Counted from the stretch's first letter, positions 1 through 12,469 are shown. The stretch: DNA of 64,000 nt from Macrotrachela quadricornifera (GCA_022393335.1 JAJEKB010011900.1:17328-81327); one strand, 5' to 3'. Made by a program: numbers and translations. Notes: generated from the sequence alone by a model not told the origin.

Positions 1-436
1 GAATGCATACGAAAAAATGTTAAGTAGTATGAGAAATTCTTCTTCCATCTACTGGATTTATCAACATTGAATGCATATATGCTATTCAAAGTGAAGCATA
101 ATAAGAAGATTCAATTTAGGGAATTTCGGAAGGAATTGATTCGGGAATAATCCCATATGTCTTACTGCATGTCATTTCCCATCTCTAGTTTCAGCAACAG
201 CAACAGGAGAAATTACACAAAGAGCTTGTGTAGTCTGTAATCACACAAGCAAACGCGACAAAAGGATTATCATACTTTAAAACACTATTAAATATTTCTA
301 TATACTAATAAAGGTTATTACGGTCTGTTTTAGAGCGAAATATAAAAGAATCATCTTAAAAAAACAAACCGTAACCAAAAACGGTTAATCATAAATTCAA
401 AAAATCATAATCTATTTAGATAAATAAAAGAAAAAT

Positions 437-625
437 ATTTGAAACTGAACAACGTCTTCATTGAACAAGTGAACGACTTGAACAACTTTCTGATTAAATT
501 CACGGGAAACAACAAGTTTATAATGAACAAAATAATCGACATAATCAACTGAATATTCAAGTTGAACAACGTCATGCTATTAAAGAACGTTTAGAAAATA
601 ATATTCAGGATACAAACAGTTGTTG
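437..625 (+). pseudogene. Decayed coiled-coil ORF remnant
   Basis: One frame reads Glu/Gln/Arg/Asn-rich sequence typical of a coiled coil (for example EQRHAIKERLENNIQDTN), but it carries stops after EQRLH, after LEQLSD and after DTNSC. A glutamine-rich stretch (QQQQQEKLHKELV then stop) lies just upstream near 190-225 and may belong to the same dead gene. No family can be assigned. The rest of 1-1367 shows only AT-rich noncoding sequence. Confidence 0.35.
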
Positions 626-1367
626 AACTTCCAAACGCATATCGATAACAAGTACAGCAAAAAATCATAAAAACTTGTTTTTACATTCGTTCAAACATAT
701 ATCCAATTTTCCAATCCAATTATATTTCTATTTTAAAACATTACATGTTGGATGAGTACAGTACTTTTAAAGATTGAAAATAATAAATAATTAATAAAAC
801 TATATTAATACTCTCTGACAAGATATTCTTTAATGAAAATGTCATTTTATTAATGATCATTCAACTAAACATAGTTCTAATAATTAATCTTGCTTTAATT
901 ATTCTTCAACGAATAATTTCACTCTTTTATCTTAAGTTTATTTTTGAAATGGAATTTCAAGTTTTGTATACAGAAAAGATTTTTACTTAAATATCCTTGA
1001 TAATACTGTGTTATTTGAGTGTGAACATTTCAAAGAATAGTGTATTATGAATAGGAAAAATCGATTATCAAATATATTAAAATAGAAAGATAAGTTGTAC
1101 AATTTCTGATTTATGTGTCTTCATTCTGCCATTGGATTCTAAAATTGAGTCAGAGACCATTCACAGTAAATGAATCATACAGTTTTACATAGAATCATAT
1201 GAAGAATCTTTCAAAAAAAAAGAAACATATATATATATTTTTGACAATGAAAAGTTCTATTGATGATAAATATGATTAACTAAATGAAGTATATAAGAAT
1301 AATATCGACAGATACTGCAAACAACAAAAAGTCACTTGAATAAAATAACATATACATATATTAAAGT

Positions 1368-2479
1368 CTAAATGGCAGCAGATACCACAGCTATCGTCCG
1401 TGTTTGTCTCTGAGGAAAGAATCGACGATATGATTGGATTATAATTCGTTTGAGTTCCTGTCTAAATATACTTGATGTTAGAGTATAAATATAGAAACCA
1501 ACACAATTTGGAATAAAGAAAAGAATTAATGCCACTGCAAAGAAGAGCAAATCCCAAGTTTGTTGAACAGCATCTTTCTGCCAATTAGTTGATATCACTT
1601 TATATAACTAAGTAACAGATCGTTATATTATTTTCTAATCTATAAAATCTTGAAGTAGTTCATACCTGAAAAATTCCAGCTGGTATAGTAAAAATAATAT
1701 TAATTAATACTTGAACAAGTAACATACGCAAAAGATATAAATCTTTTCGATGCATATATCTAGGTTTTGTTGATAAATGAATTCGTCTTTGTGCTCGTCG
1801 AACGTTAATAATAGTGAGTATGCCAAGAATACCCATGAGAGTTGGTGGTGATAGATAATTAATAATAATTGAATATAAAGCTACAAAGAGTGTATACGAA
1901 CCTGGCTCAATGTAACACTGTGAATAGCCACTTCTTGAAGAAATAGATGAACCAAATAAACTATGAATGGAAAAAAGTATCCAGAATAAGGATACACAAG
2001 CTATCGATCGATAAGCAATGCGTGCTTGACTCCATAAACATGCTCTCATATTGAGTGAGCTCAACAGAAATCGATCAATACAAGCCAAAGCAATAAAACT
2101 TGGTGGTAAAATAGCTGTAATATATGTTAGATAAGACTTAATCTTACAAAAAACCAATGATATTCGTGCTGGATCAATATTATAGCCTACTTAATCATAA
2201 TACCAATATAGAATATCAAATGTTTGCAAACTTACCAAGAGAAAGACCAATGAGAAGGATAGTATAATTGATAAAGAACAATTGTGTGCATGAAGCAGCA
2301 AGGAAATATATTACACAAGAATTAGTTCGAAAAGTACGTTGAACAAAAATGATAATGTTTAGAATCTCTCCAATATTGCCAAGAATAAGTAAGGTTGGTA
2401 TGCTTATTTGAATAAGAGTAACTTGAATATTTAGAATGCTTTGTATGGTAGCAGCCATTTCTATAGTTGTTGCGGACAT
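1368..2479 (-). CDS. Orphan class A (rhodopsin-like) GPCR, three exons
   Basis: Seven-transmembrane receptor, probably for a peptide or small ligand; the ligand is unknown. Three exons give a continuous 334-residue reading frame: 2236-2479, 1666-2186 and 1368-1607. The 49-nt intron 2187-2235 begins GTAAGT and the 58-nt intron 1608-1665 begins GTATGA; both end in AG and restore the frame (GLSL|GYNIDPARIS and AGIFQ|LYKVIS). Exon 1 carries the N-terminus and first two helices. Exon 2 carries TM3 to about TM6, with the DRY-position motif written CIDRF at the end of TM3. Exon 3 carries TM7 with PNCVGFYIY in place of NPxxY, followed by a short basic tail. The start is the ATG at 2477-2479 and the stop is TAG at 1368-1370. 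The length fits the many short orphan GPCRs known from bdelloid genomes. It is not a close relative of the 313-residue GPCRs elsewhere in this window. No lesion was seen. Confidence 0.88.
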
Positions 2480-4919
2480 TGATTCGATTGTATTCCTTTA
2501 TATATGCGTTTTCTTATATGCACGATGCTATTCTTAAGTCGTACTAATTAAACTGTAGTGTGTTTTTTTATGTTTGACAACATCATAGAATATATATATT
2601 TACTAGAAAAAGGATTTATATACTAACAATTTTAACTAAATTGTTCAGTTACGTGTTACGGATGCATGGAAAGAGTGGGAGACTACTTTGTCAGATTAAT
2701 GAGAAACAAATGTGCTTAATAAAAAAATGCGTTGTTGTCATTATAGAATGTATTTGAATTGTTAAAGATAACAAGAGTAAACTGACGCCAAAGCTACCGC
2801 TGGTTCTATTATTTTATATAAACTCTTATCGATTTTTTGAATGGATAAAATTTTATAAGAAACGAACCATTAATTCATTAAGAAAATCTCAAAGATAATA
2901 TACCATGTACAATGAGAAAAGCTAATAAAGTTAATCAGCAATAATGTCTGTGTGAAGAAACAAAAACTTTGAAAAAAGATGACATGTTTTTGTCAATGAG
3001 CTATGAAAAGGTGGAAGTTATTCTATGAGATTGTTATTGTTTGATCATTTGACTGTATGAGTACAATTTTAATTTTATAAGTTAATGGTTTTTTTTTCAA
3101 GTCAATTAAAAATTATTTAAAAAAGAAATAGATATTCTTCTTATAAGAAAAGAATATAAAATGAACAAAGAGCAATGTGTCTGAAATAATGAGTTAGTTA
3201 CATAAACAGAAGTTGTTTTGAACGGATTAAGACTTAAGCCTCTATTATTCATTTATTTATTACTCTGCGAAACGGATACTTCCACAGAGCATATGCATGT
3301 TATGTAGAAGTATCTTCATTTATACTGGGGATCAATTTACTTAATTAATGACTTACACATAATATGTTCTGTATATCTATTCATTAAGGAAAAATATTTA
3401 TTACTTTAAATATGAGAATAATTAAATGTTATTTGTCAAAGTCATATAAGAGTTTTAGACATTTTGTCATCAAGTGTTTTTTGAATCCTGATAAACTTCT
3501 AATCTGAAAAGAATAAAAAAAAATGCTTCGATTCATTATAAACCTATTTTTAAATCCTGTCAAAATCATTGCCATCTCCTGTCGGCATGCTCATTTTAGG
3601 ATTTACAGTTTTTTTAACCTATAAGTTGCGTCACTACATATTTTCGTCGAGATTTATATTTGTTTTCTAACGGAAAAAACCAAACTCATATAGCATCTTT
3701 ATAAGATTTATTTAAGGTCTAGCATAGAAAATTCAAAGAGTTTCTCTAGGAGAACTGATATGGAAATTGATTGTATTAATAGTAAAGAACTAAACAAAAT
3801 AAAGTGACGCTTCGCTGAAGATATCAATTATATATGTATTGCTAGTGAATCAAATAACAAATCAGATCCATTATTAATTAACTTACTCTAAAGGAACGGT
3901 AACTTTGCATTTATTAAACTGCATATAGATACTCTGAATAATTTTTGTGCAGTATCTATACGTATTGAGTCGATTTTCATTCAACATAGCCTAGAAATAT
4001 TTTCTCTATGAAGTATTTAGATCATTTCATCAATATTTAGATTTTCTTATGCATGTCACTCTATTTCCATATATATCTACATTTATATATTTGTGCGTGT
4101 TCTTTTACTCTGTGTTCTTATTTTACTTCTCTTTAAGTAATCTTTCTCTCCTTTCATATGATTAATGCCTTCACAATAAAATTGAATTTACATTCATCTT
4201 AACTTACAGTTAAAATACAAAAAGTGGATTTTCTTCTTGTCTTAATTATTTAAAGAAAGAATAACTAACAAATGTATGTGTGATTTAGACGGAAGAAGAT
4301 ATATATATATAGTTACTATCTAATTCAAAAATAAATAAATAATTGTTCCTTTGCCTCGCTCTTGATTACATCACTGCATCTTTTCGATAAATGTTAATTA
4401 CATTAAGGCATGTTGTTTTATTTGATGATGATTTTTACATATTTTGATTTTTCAGAATTTGGCCGATAATTATAATCGCCTGTGTGTATGAGCATAAATC
4501 TTGCATCTATAACCATACATTTTCAATACTATTTGCTGGCTGTTAGTTTATTACATTTATACAAATAATAATTCATTATTAATCTCATCTGACATTTGCT
4601 CCGGATAGTAAATACTAATTAACTCCGACATTACTAGATCGGATCATGAGTGTTCATAATAATTACTGTGTCTAGAAGACAAAGACAAAAAATATCTCAG
4701 AAATATAGTATTGCAAAAAGATTGTACTACATTGATTGTCTGTTTTTGTCATCTTTTTTTCAACATTATACACACGATTGTCTTTACTGGATTTTTCTTA
4801 CAATATTAGTATTATTCGATATTTTAACTTTGTTTTTCTTGTACAAAACAAAAACAAATAGATCGTAGTTTCTTGTTGAAGACAGACTCATGAATTCATT
4901 AAATTTGTATTTACACCGT
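2480..4919. other. Noncoding AT-rich stretch
   Basis: Upstream flank of the GPCR gene and unassigned DNA. The only open frames are short and low-complexity. I see no gene, transposon end or RNA gene here. Confidence 0.5.
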
Positions 4920-5496
4920 TTAAAGTCCACGCGCGTGATTGGTAGGTACGATACGGAAAATACGTTTCGTATGATAGTTATTACAATTGTGTTCGAGTGC
5001 TGGTGTTGCTGTGCCTGTAGCAGGATCAAGAATCTTATCTCGATGCAAAATAACAATATGAGAGCCAGTCAACCATCCATCCCTGTTTGGATCACTTCGA
5101 ATGTCTTCAGGTTTAGAAGATGTATAAAAGTTAAGCATGAAGAGATCATCCATATCAATGAGTTCATTCATGTAGTATTTCAGATTGTGTATATCTGATG
5201 GACAGTAAGCCATTTTCATTCCGTACGATTTCAACACTTGTGACCATGAAGTTGGATCTTGTGTTTATTTTTTCTTGAAAATCTTCAGGTATCTTTTGTG
5301 TCAGCATTGCAAGAGTTGTCGCTACAAAACGTGGTCCTGTTTGAAGAATAGGATGGATATCATAATGACGAAAAAAGAATTCATCTTTATTTTGCCATAA
5401 CATCGCATTTTTATTATACACAGTTAGTGCACGGCGCAACGAAGTATCTAACGACATACTAGAAAATGGCAATGAATAAAGATCTATGAGACACAA
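4920..5496 (-). pseudogene. Frameshifted gene, possibly C39-like peptidase family
   Basis: Two overlapping minus-strand frames encode one continuous protein interrupted by a single-base loss. The first frame (to about 5262) reads through TGPRFVATTLAMLT and IPEDFQEKINT; the second resumes with QDPTSWSQVLKSYGMKMAYC and ends HARGL at 4920. Adding one base near 5260-5262 would join INT to QDPTSW. The late motif GSHIVILHRDKILDPATG, with a His followed about 12 residues later by Asp-Pro, resembles the His/Asp end of C39-like papain-fold peptidases. The Cys expected in the N-terminal GP(C) motif is absent here (TGPRFVATT). Family assignment is therefore weak. The likely start is the Met of MSLDTSLRRAL near 5457 or the more upstream frame start at 5496. 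With only one lesion it is either a recent pseudogene or an assembly error. Confidence 0.6.
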
Positions 5497-7290
5497 TTAA
5501 CTTTTTTTGTTATCTGAAAGTGTCAAATAATAATAAAGTGGAAGTTTTTTACCATTTACTAACGAAATTTTTGTATGTTTATCAAACTTGGCAAGCACAC
5601 AAATGTAACACCTTGTGTTTTTCTTTTTTGTGTATAACATACATGGTTATCATTTTTTTCTATGATTCATCGCGAATATGACATCATTACTAACATTGAT
5701 GAAGTATAAAATCCACAAACTATACGTCATCTTGTGTAAATTTTGGAACTTCTGTTCGATACGCTACGTCCATCAGTGATGGCATCGATTCGATTTGAGA
5801 CAAGAAGAACCGATTTTTATATCTATTACCGTTAGATCACAAAGGTAAACAAAAATCAACTCATAATATAGTTCAGAATGTTCTCCATGCATATTTTTCC
5901 TAGTGTTTGAATTTCTTTGTTCTAAAACTTTCAACACATATTTTCAATTCATAGTCTGAGTCAGTTCGTTGATCTATTAACTGAAAGATTTCTTTAAAAG
6001 TATATTCAACTAGAGTAGCGTAGTACACTGAAGAAATTAAAAAGAAAATATTTTATGCTTCACATTCAATGCTATTACTTGTTTATTTACAATCAAAGCA
6101 TTCGAGACAAATATATTTTTTGAGTAAAATGACGTCTTTTTATAGTATATCGAAATAGATACTTTGACTTTTTAAAGCTTTCTTAAGCAATTTAAAAAAG
6201 TTGCTGAAAAATTGAGTTCGTATTTAACGAGAAAAACTGATTTTTTTCGTAAAAATTAATAGAAAAATCGACTAAGAATTTCCTCTAAGATACTTATAAC
6301 TTCTGAACGAATAGATTTAAACGTCTGGGTGTCATGTATAGTATGTAGATCTTCCATTAGCAGTTCAAGTGCACACGAAATTATTGAAAAATCACTTTAG
6401 TAGCCTTACAGAATATGTTCATCTTCAAAAATATTGTTTGAAGTCTTTAAAAAGAACTGTATCAAATTATTTTCTAATATACAGTTCGATGCGTTTCCAT
6501 CTCCTCTTTCCAATGGTGAAAATCGCAGCCGTCTATTTTATTCCTATCAAAAATTTTTTGAAAAAAATATTCATCAGCCTTTTTTTCTGAATGAGCATTA
6601 ATGCATCAGAAGACAAAACAACATTCTAAGATTATATTTCTTCATGTACAAGCCCTACAATAACCATTAGTCCTTTAATAATATAGAAAAAGCATGATAG
6701 ACTCTATCATCAAGCAGTTTACTTTGTTTTGCCTTTAAGACGTTTAAAAAGAGTTTTGAAATTTACTTTCTTTCAAACAAAAATTTTTGCTGGAAAAAAA
6801 TTTAGACAATTGATTCCCTCTCAACCGCAGCGGTCAAAAATGTAGATGTTGCTGAAATTTTAGTTGCGACAACATATCCTTAAATTTTTGTACATGTTCA
6901 TGTATGCTTCATGGTTGAAGCGACATCTGGAAATAAATGTAATTTGGAGCTGTACAAAAAGGAAAAATCGCATTTTTCTTAGACTACTTTTACTCAAATA
7001 TTGTCTTAGATCAGCAAAAGTCTTTGAAAAAATACAATTATACAGTTCAGGGATTGACGAATTGTTAACTTTTTAAGTTTTCGCAAATGAGAAAATTTGG
7101 TTTAAGAAAAACACAAATTTTCAAGGCAAGAAGTTTAGTACAAGTTGGATTTTATTTGTTTTTAAATGTTTCAAAAGTAGGCTATAGGAAACTGTTTCAA
7201 TCTAATTTATCCATGATAAAAAGATATTTTAAACAAGAAGCAGGAAATTAAGACTTTATTGGGTTATTATAAGATTCGAGCTATTATAAT
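5497..7290. other. Noncoding stretch
   Basis: Unassigned AT-rich DNA. Open frames at 6369-6590 and 6864-7076 are low-complexity and have no recognisable domain. Nothing else was supported. Confidence 0.45.
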
Positions 7291-7326
7291 TGGATCGGTT
7301 CGGTTCGGTTCGGTTCGATTCGGCTC
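7290..7326 (+). repeat. GGTTC pentanucleotide microsatellite
   Basis: About seven consecutive or slightly altered GGTTC units (CGGTTCGGTTCGGTTCGATT and variants). They lie immediately 5' of the ATG of the decayed gene at 7341. Confidence 0.85.
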
Positions 7327-7340
7327 GATTTCGAAAAAAA

Positions 7341-8750
7341 TGGAACCAAATCTCATCACCGATATGGATGATACTCATCCTTTTGAAGCATTCAATATTG
7401 ATACAAACTTAAATTTTCATCAAAATTCGATTAATCAATCCGTCAATGAATTCAAAAGTCAACCAGTCATACCCGATTCTCATACATCATGCAAATTTTC
7501 TGTTCAGTTATCAATTAGTTTTTATCAAGATAATAAGACCACATAGATATATAGTTTGTCTTGGTTAAATTCAATGATAATAAATGGTTAAGAGTAACTC
7601 TCATTCAAATATACAAATAGTCAACTCAAATGACTTGATACAATATAACTATGAAATATCTAGATCACCATCATCATTTTTTTACCAAAACCATGGACAT
7701 AGATGATTCAACAATAACAGAAATTACAAAGACTTTATGCTTATACGCCAATATGGCTGAACACATGAATCATCAGGATCAACCTCATGTTAATTTGAGG
7801 TATCTCGGTAAATAAATACATCCTTTATAACAGTATTAGATAGGTATAGATCTAAATATAGTATTATCCTATCGTTTATTTAGATGCTTTTAAGATAGCA
7901 GTAGAACAGAAATTCAATTTGACTATTCCGACAGAAATCGAAAAACCAAACAGTAAGTTTCAATTGGAGAGAAAATCTTTTGCTATTGTCTGTCGTACGA
8001 ATATGATAAGTCAGATACATTTTCTTTTTTATGAATAAATCTAAAAACGAATGATATACTTGTATCTTTCCCATAAAAGAAAAAATAATAGAAAATATTC
8101 AAAATGTATTTTATTAAGTTCTACAATATGTCTGTATATCATCGTTTTCAAATGAATCACAAATAAATCGTTATTCCTCTATAATAGTCTACATTCAAAT
8201 CATTCTTAAAAAGCCAATGAATAAGAAAAAGTTATTTTCTCAAAAAAGTAACACGTATAATGAATGAATTCAAATTGTACAGAAAATTTAATATTTCATA
8301 TGTTTTAACTATTTATTCATTTTAGGAATGCAATGTAATTACAACATAACATCCAACGATCAGCTTGAAATATGTTTCTGAAACAGGTTTTATAGTAATT
8401 CTTCGAAATAAAAAGAATTGAATTCTAAACGAAATCTAGTATTCTATTCCAGTAGGCGATTACATTAGAGTTGGAAAATTTAAATCGATTAGATCACGTA
8501 TTAGTATGAAATGGTCCAAAACACTTCGTCATAAACGCATAGAAACAGGAAAAAGAATTTAAAACACAAAGTACACATGTGCCAACTGCAACAAGTCTAC
8601 AATCATCTAGAAAAATAGCCCAAGATGTTATGGCTAGAGTAAAGATATCAATTGAAGATGGTATCGATCGCGTTAATAGAGGTATACCAATTAAATGTGA
8701 AGATGAACGGAATAAGTGTGTATTATCACTACATCAAAATACTATATAAA
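7341..8750 (+). pseudogene. Decayed multi-exon gene of unknown function
   Basis: Three coding-like blocks on the plus strand look like exons of one gene. Block 1 (7341-7546) begins MEPNLITDMDDTHPFEAF and ends at a stop. Block 2 (7693-7815) begins MDIDDSTITEITKTLCLY and runs into a possible donor GTAAAT. Block 3 (about 8454-8748) follows a good acceptor (TTCTATTCCAG) and reads YIRVGKFKSIRSRISMKW, then a TAA at 8560-8562, then continues in the same frame with KIAQDVMARVKISIEDG to a stop near 8748. The in-frame stop and lost joins argue for a pseudogene. I do not recognise the family. Confidence 0.4.
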
Positions 8751-8759
8751 TATTAGAAA

Positions 8760-9988
8760 ACTGAGATAAATTTCAACTTCCTGTTTTCTTAATGTTCTAC
8801 TAGTAGACTTCTGGAACTTTTAAAATCTCTTTATTCAATGACATAAATTGGTATTATTGAATGATTATATCCTTTGCATCGAACTCACAGAACACATCGT
8901 CGAAACCTTCATCATTTGTTATTCATACATTATGTTTATTTATTTCATTAACTGTTCTAAAATTCCAGCTTACTCAAGTGTTACTCTGCTAGACGTGTAC
9001 ATGAAACGTTGTCATTCATATTTCATTTACTGTATAACATAAATGAACGTTTACTTAATCTGCTTCATTCCTAATTGTCCTATTCACTATGAATTCCCCT
9101 ATTCACGCGCAAAATTCTATTCCGTTCCATCTTTCTTCAGTTTTATCGATACATCTATGATAGTAATCATAATAACACAAAAACATCACACAATTGAATA
9201 TTGAACAACCACGAAAAATTTTAATGTACAGCAAAATTAGCTGAATCGGCGAGTACATACTTCCTACCTAAGTATTTCAATGGTACTCTATCAGACAAAC
9301 TGTAATCAATTTCCATATATTATCAACCCAGTTTTCTAAAAATCATCATTCTCCTGAAATATTCATCAATCCGACTGCAATACTCTGCATTCTACTAATC
9401 TACTTTAACTCGCTCCGTAAAACGAAATATATCCAATTTTCTCAACTAGATTTCCCAGCTATGCATAAATTTCTTTCAAATTCTATCTCATTAATAACTG
9501 CCCGCTACTAACGCAAATCACTAATACTAAGAATACTTCCGAATTTTCCTACTTCCTTTGCTTCACTTAGTGGAACACTCACTATCTGCTGCGTTTTAAA
9601 ACTTTCTCGAAATACTAGAAATTTTCTTTTAAATATGGAGATTTAAAAAACAAATTATTATACAGATTCTTTCACCATTTGACAATCGATGTATTTAAAT
9701 CAGATCGAAATCCGGATAGTGCCAGTTATTTCTTTCAAATCATCCTCGTCCTCATCATCACTCTTGATAATCAATCCTTAAGCTAGGTTGGAATCGCGAT
9801 CGTGTGCTGCTTACAATATATTATTTCCTATATACTTTTCTTACAAAGTTTAAGATCTCTTATGATAATTCTTAACTTTTCATTTATTTGGACAGTTTTC
9901 CCATTTATATACTAATATATTGTAAACATGCCTGATGCTTGGCTCTTAAGCAAGGTAGAAATCACGATCTAGTCGTGCGTTCAATCTC
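8760..9988. other. Noncoding stretch with a diverged duplicate of the LRR gene 3' end
   Basis: Mostly unassigned. The stretch 9773-9835 is a diverged copy of 9945-10003: both run from CTTAAGC(t/a)AGGT to CCTATATACTT. The second copy contains the last codons of the LRR gene, so the tail of that gene was itself tandemly duplicated about 170 bp apart. Confidence 0.55.
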
Positions 9989-12410
9989 TTATCTCCTATA
10001 TACTTCAGCCATGATTCGAGTGTATTGAAAGTACAGTGTGCTGAGTGTCTATATGTAGAGAAGAGGATGAATATGGATGATACGTAAATAGGGTGAGAAG
10101 GACCGTGTTATGTCGTAAGGCATCAGCAAGATGTTGTGCACCAGCAGTTCCGAAATCATTGTGATCAAGGATCAGTCCGGTAAGTGTCTATCAGTGGAAA
10201 AGAAGATGAATATGGGAGAGATGGAAAAGAAATGAGAATCACTGTGTTATGCCGTAAGGCATCAGCCAGATGTTGCACACCAGCATCTCCGATTTCATTT
10301 TCTACAAGATTCAATGTGGTGAGTGTCTATATGTAGAGAAAAAGATGAATATGAGAGATTTCTAAATAGGATAAGAATCACTGTGTTATGCCGTAAGGCA
10401 TTAGCAAGATGTTGCGCACCAGCATCTCCGATTTGATTCGTGTAAAGGTGTAGTGTGGTGAGTGTCTATATGTAGAGAAGAAGATGAATATGCGAGAGAT
10501 GTAAATAGGATGAGAATCACTGAGTTATGTCGTAAAGCATCAGCAAGATGTTGGGCAGCAACAGCACCGATTTCATTTTCTGCAAGATTCAGTTTGGAAA
10601 GTGTCTACGTATGGAGAAGAAGATGATTATGCGAGAGATGTAAATAGAATAACACTCACTGTGTTCTGCCACAAGGCATCAGCAAGATGTTGCACACCAG
10701 TATCTCCGATTTTATTCCATATAAGATCCAGTGTGGTGAGTGTCTATATGTAGAGAAGAAGATGAATATGAGATAGTTGTAAACAAGACAAGAATCACTA
10801 TGTTATGTCGTAACGCATCAGCAAGATGTTGTGCACCAGCAGTTCCGATTTCATTTTGTCCAAGATTTAATGTGGAAAGTGTCTATATGTTGAGAAGACG
10901 ATGAATATGAGAGAGATGTAAATAGAATGAGAATCACTGTATTATGCCGTAAGCCATCAGCAAGATGTTGTGCACCAGCATCTCCGATTTGATTCGTGTA
11001 AAGGTCCAGCGTGGTGAGTGTCTATATGTAAAGAAGAAGATGGGTATGAGAGAATTTTAAATAGCATAAGAATCACTGTGTTATGCTGTAAGGCATCAGC
11101 AAGATGCTGTGCACCAGCGGCTCTGATTCGATTCCATTCAAGGTTCAGTGTGATGAGTGTCTATATGTTGAGAAGAAGATGAATATGCAAGAGATATAAA
11201 TAAGACAAGAATCACTGTGTTATGCCGTAAGCCATCAGCAAGATGTAGTGCACCAGCAGTTCCGATTTCATTTTGTCCGAGGCTCAGTGTGGTGAGTTTC
11301 TATATGTAGAGAAGATGATAAATAGGAGAGAGATGTAAATAGGATGAGGATCACTGTATTATGCCGTAAGCCATCAGCAAGATGTTGCGCACCAGCAAGT
11401 GTGATTTGATTTTCTCCAAGATTCAGTGTGGTGAGTGTCTATATGTAGAGAAGACGATGAATATGAGAGAGATGGAGAAGGAATGAGGATCACTGTGTTA
11501 TGCCGTAAGGCATCAGCAAGATGTTGTGCACCAGCATCTCCGATTTGATTCACATAAAGGACCAGTGTGATGAGTGTCTATATATAGACAAGTAGATGAA
11601 TATGAGAGAAGTGTAAATACGGCAAGAATCACTGAGTTATGCCATAAGGCATCAGCAAGATATTGTGCACCCGAAGCTCCGATTTCATTTTGTCCAAGAT
11701 TCAGTGTGGTGAGTGTCTATATGTAGAGAAGAAGATGAATATGGGAGAGAGGGAAAGGAAATCAGAATCACTGTGTTATGCCGTAACGCATCAGCAAGAT
11801 GTTGTGTACCAACAGCACTGATTTGATTTTTTCGAAGGTACAGCGTAGAGAGTGTCTATATGTAGAGAAGCAAATGAATATAAGAGAGGTGTAAATAGGA
11901 TAAGACTCACTGTGTTATGCTGTAAGGCATCAGCAAGATGTTGCGCACCACCAACTTCGATTTGATTGTTATTAAGGTCCAGTGTGATGAGTGTCTACGT
12001 ATAGAGAAGAAGATGAATATGAGAGAGATATAAGTAGGACAAGGATCACTGTATTATGTCGTAACGCATCAGCAAGATATTGTGCACCAGCAGTTCCGAT
12101 TTCATTTTGTCCAAGATTCAGTGTGGAAAGTGTCTATATATGGAGAAAAAGATGAATATGAACGAGGTGTAAATATGATGAGAATCACTATATTATGGCG
12201 TAAGGCATTAGCAAGATGTTGTGCACCAGCATCTCCGATTTGATTCGTATAAAGGTCCAATGTGGTGAGTATCTATATATAGAGAAGAAGATGAATATGC
12301 GAGAAATGCAAATGGATAAGGATCACTTTGTTATGCCGTATAGCATCGGCAAGTTGTTGTGCACCTTCATCTCTAATCTTATTCCACTTAAGATTCAGTT
12401 CGGTGAGTGT
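9989..12410 (-). CDS. Leucine-rich-repeat protein (RNase-inhibitor type), exon-per-repeat array, 5' end not found
   Basis: Partial gene read right to left. Seventeen internal exons of exactly 84 nt each encode one 28-residue repeat of consensus TLTTLNLGQNEIGTAGAQHL followed by ADALRHNT, the ribonuclease-inhibitor/NLR-type LRR (LxxLxLxxNxIgxxGaxxLaxaLxxN). Exon ends, high coordinate: 12410, 12272, 12133, 11994, 11855, 11716, 11577, 11438, 11299, 11160, 11021, 10882, 10743, 10604, 10465, 10326 and 10187; each starts 83 bases lower. Introns are 55 nt (the first is 54), begin GTGATT/GTCC and end TATAG, all phase 0. A 60-nt terminal exon (9989-10048) gives TLSTLYFQYTRIMAEVYRR and TAA. I translated all 17 repeats and found no stop or frameshift. 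Such domains make horseshoe-shaped protein-binding surfaces. The amino-terminal exons upstream of 12410 could not be resolved, so an NLR, a FERM/TRIM-like or a bare LRR architecture remain possible. Confidence 0.88.
10049..12410. repeat. Tandem array, 139-bp exon+intron unit x 17
   Basis: The period is 139 bp at 15 of 16 steps and 138 bp at the last. Both the 84-bp exon part and the 55-bp intron part are conserved between units, so the amplified unit is exon plus intron. Alternating sub-types are visible: repeats with LGQNEIGTAG and repeats with LYTNQIGDAG recur, which suggests some duplications involved two or more units at a time. Confidence 0.93.
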
Positions 12411-12469
12411 CTATATGATGAGAAGAAGATGAACATGAGATAGGAGAATAAAGTATGACAGTTAAAGCA

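Noticed and set aside
4650..5198. Plus-strand ORFs opposite the 4920-5496 pseudogene
   Set aside because: They are antisense shadows; the minus strand carries the conserved protein-like sequence.
9989..12410. Array considered as a CRISPR or satellite repeat
   Set aside because: The 139-bp unit has a conserved 84-nt open exon with LRR consensus and GT-AG introns; there are no unique spacers.
12216..12443. Plus-strand ORF across the LRR array
   Set aside because: Antisense by-product of the repeats; the minus strand has intact LRR codons and splice sites.
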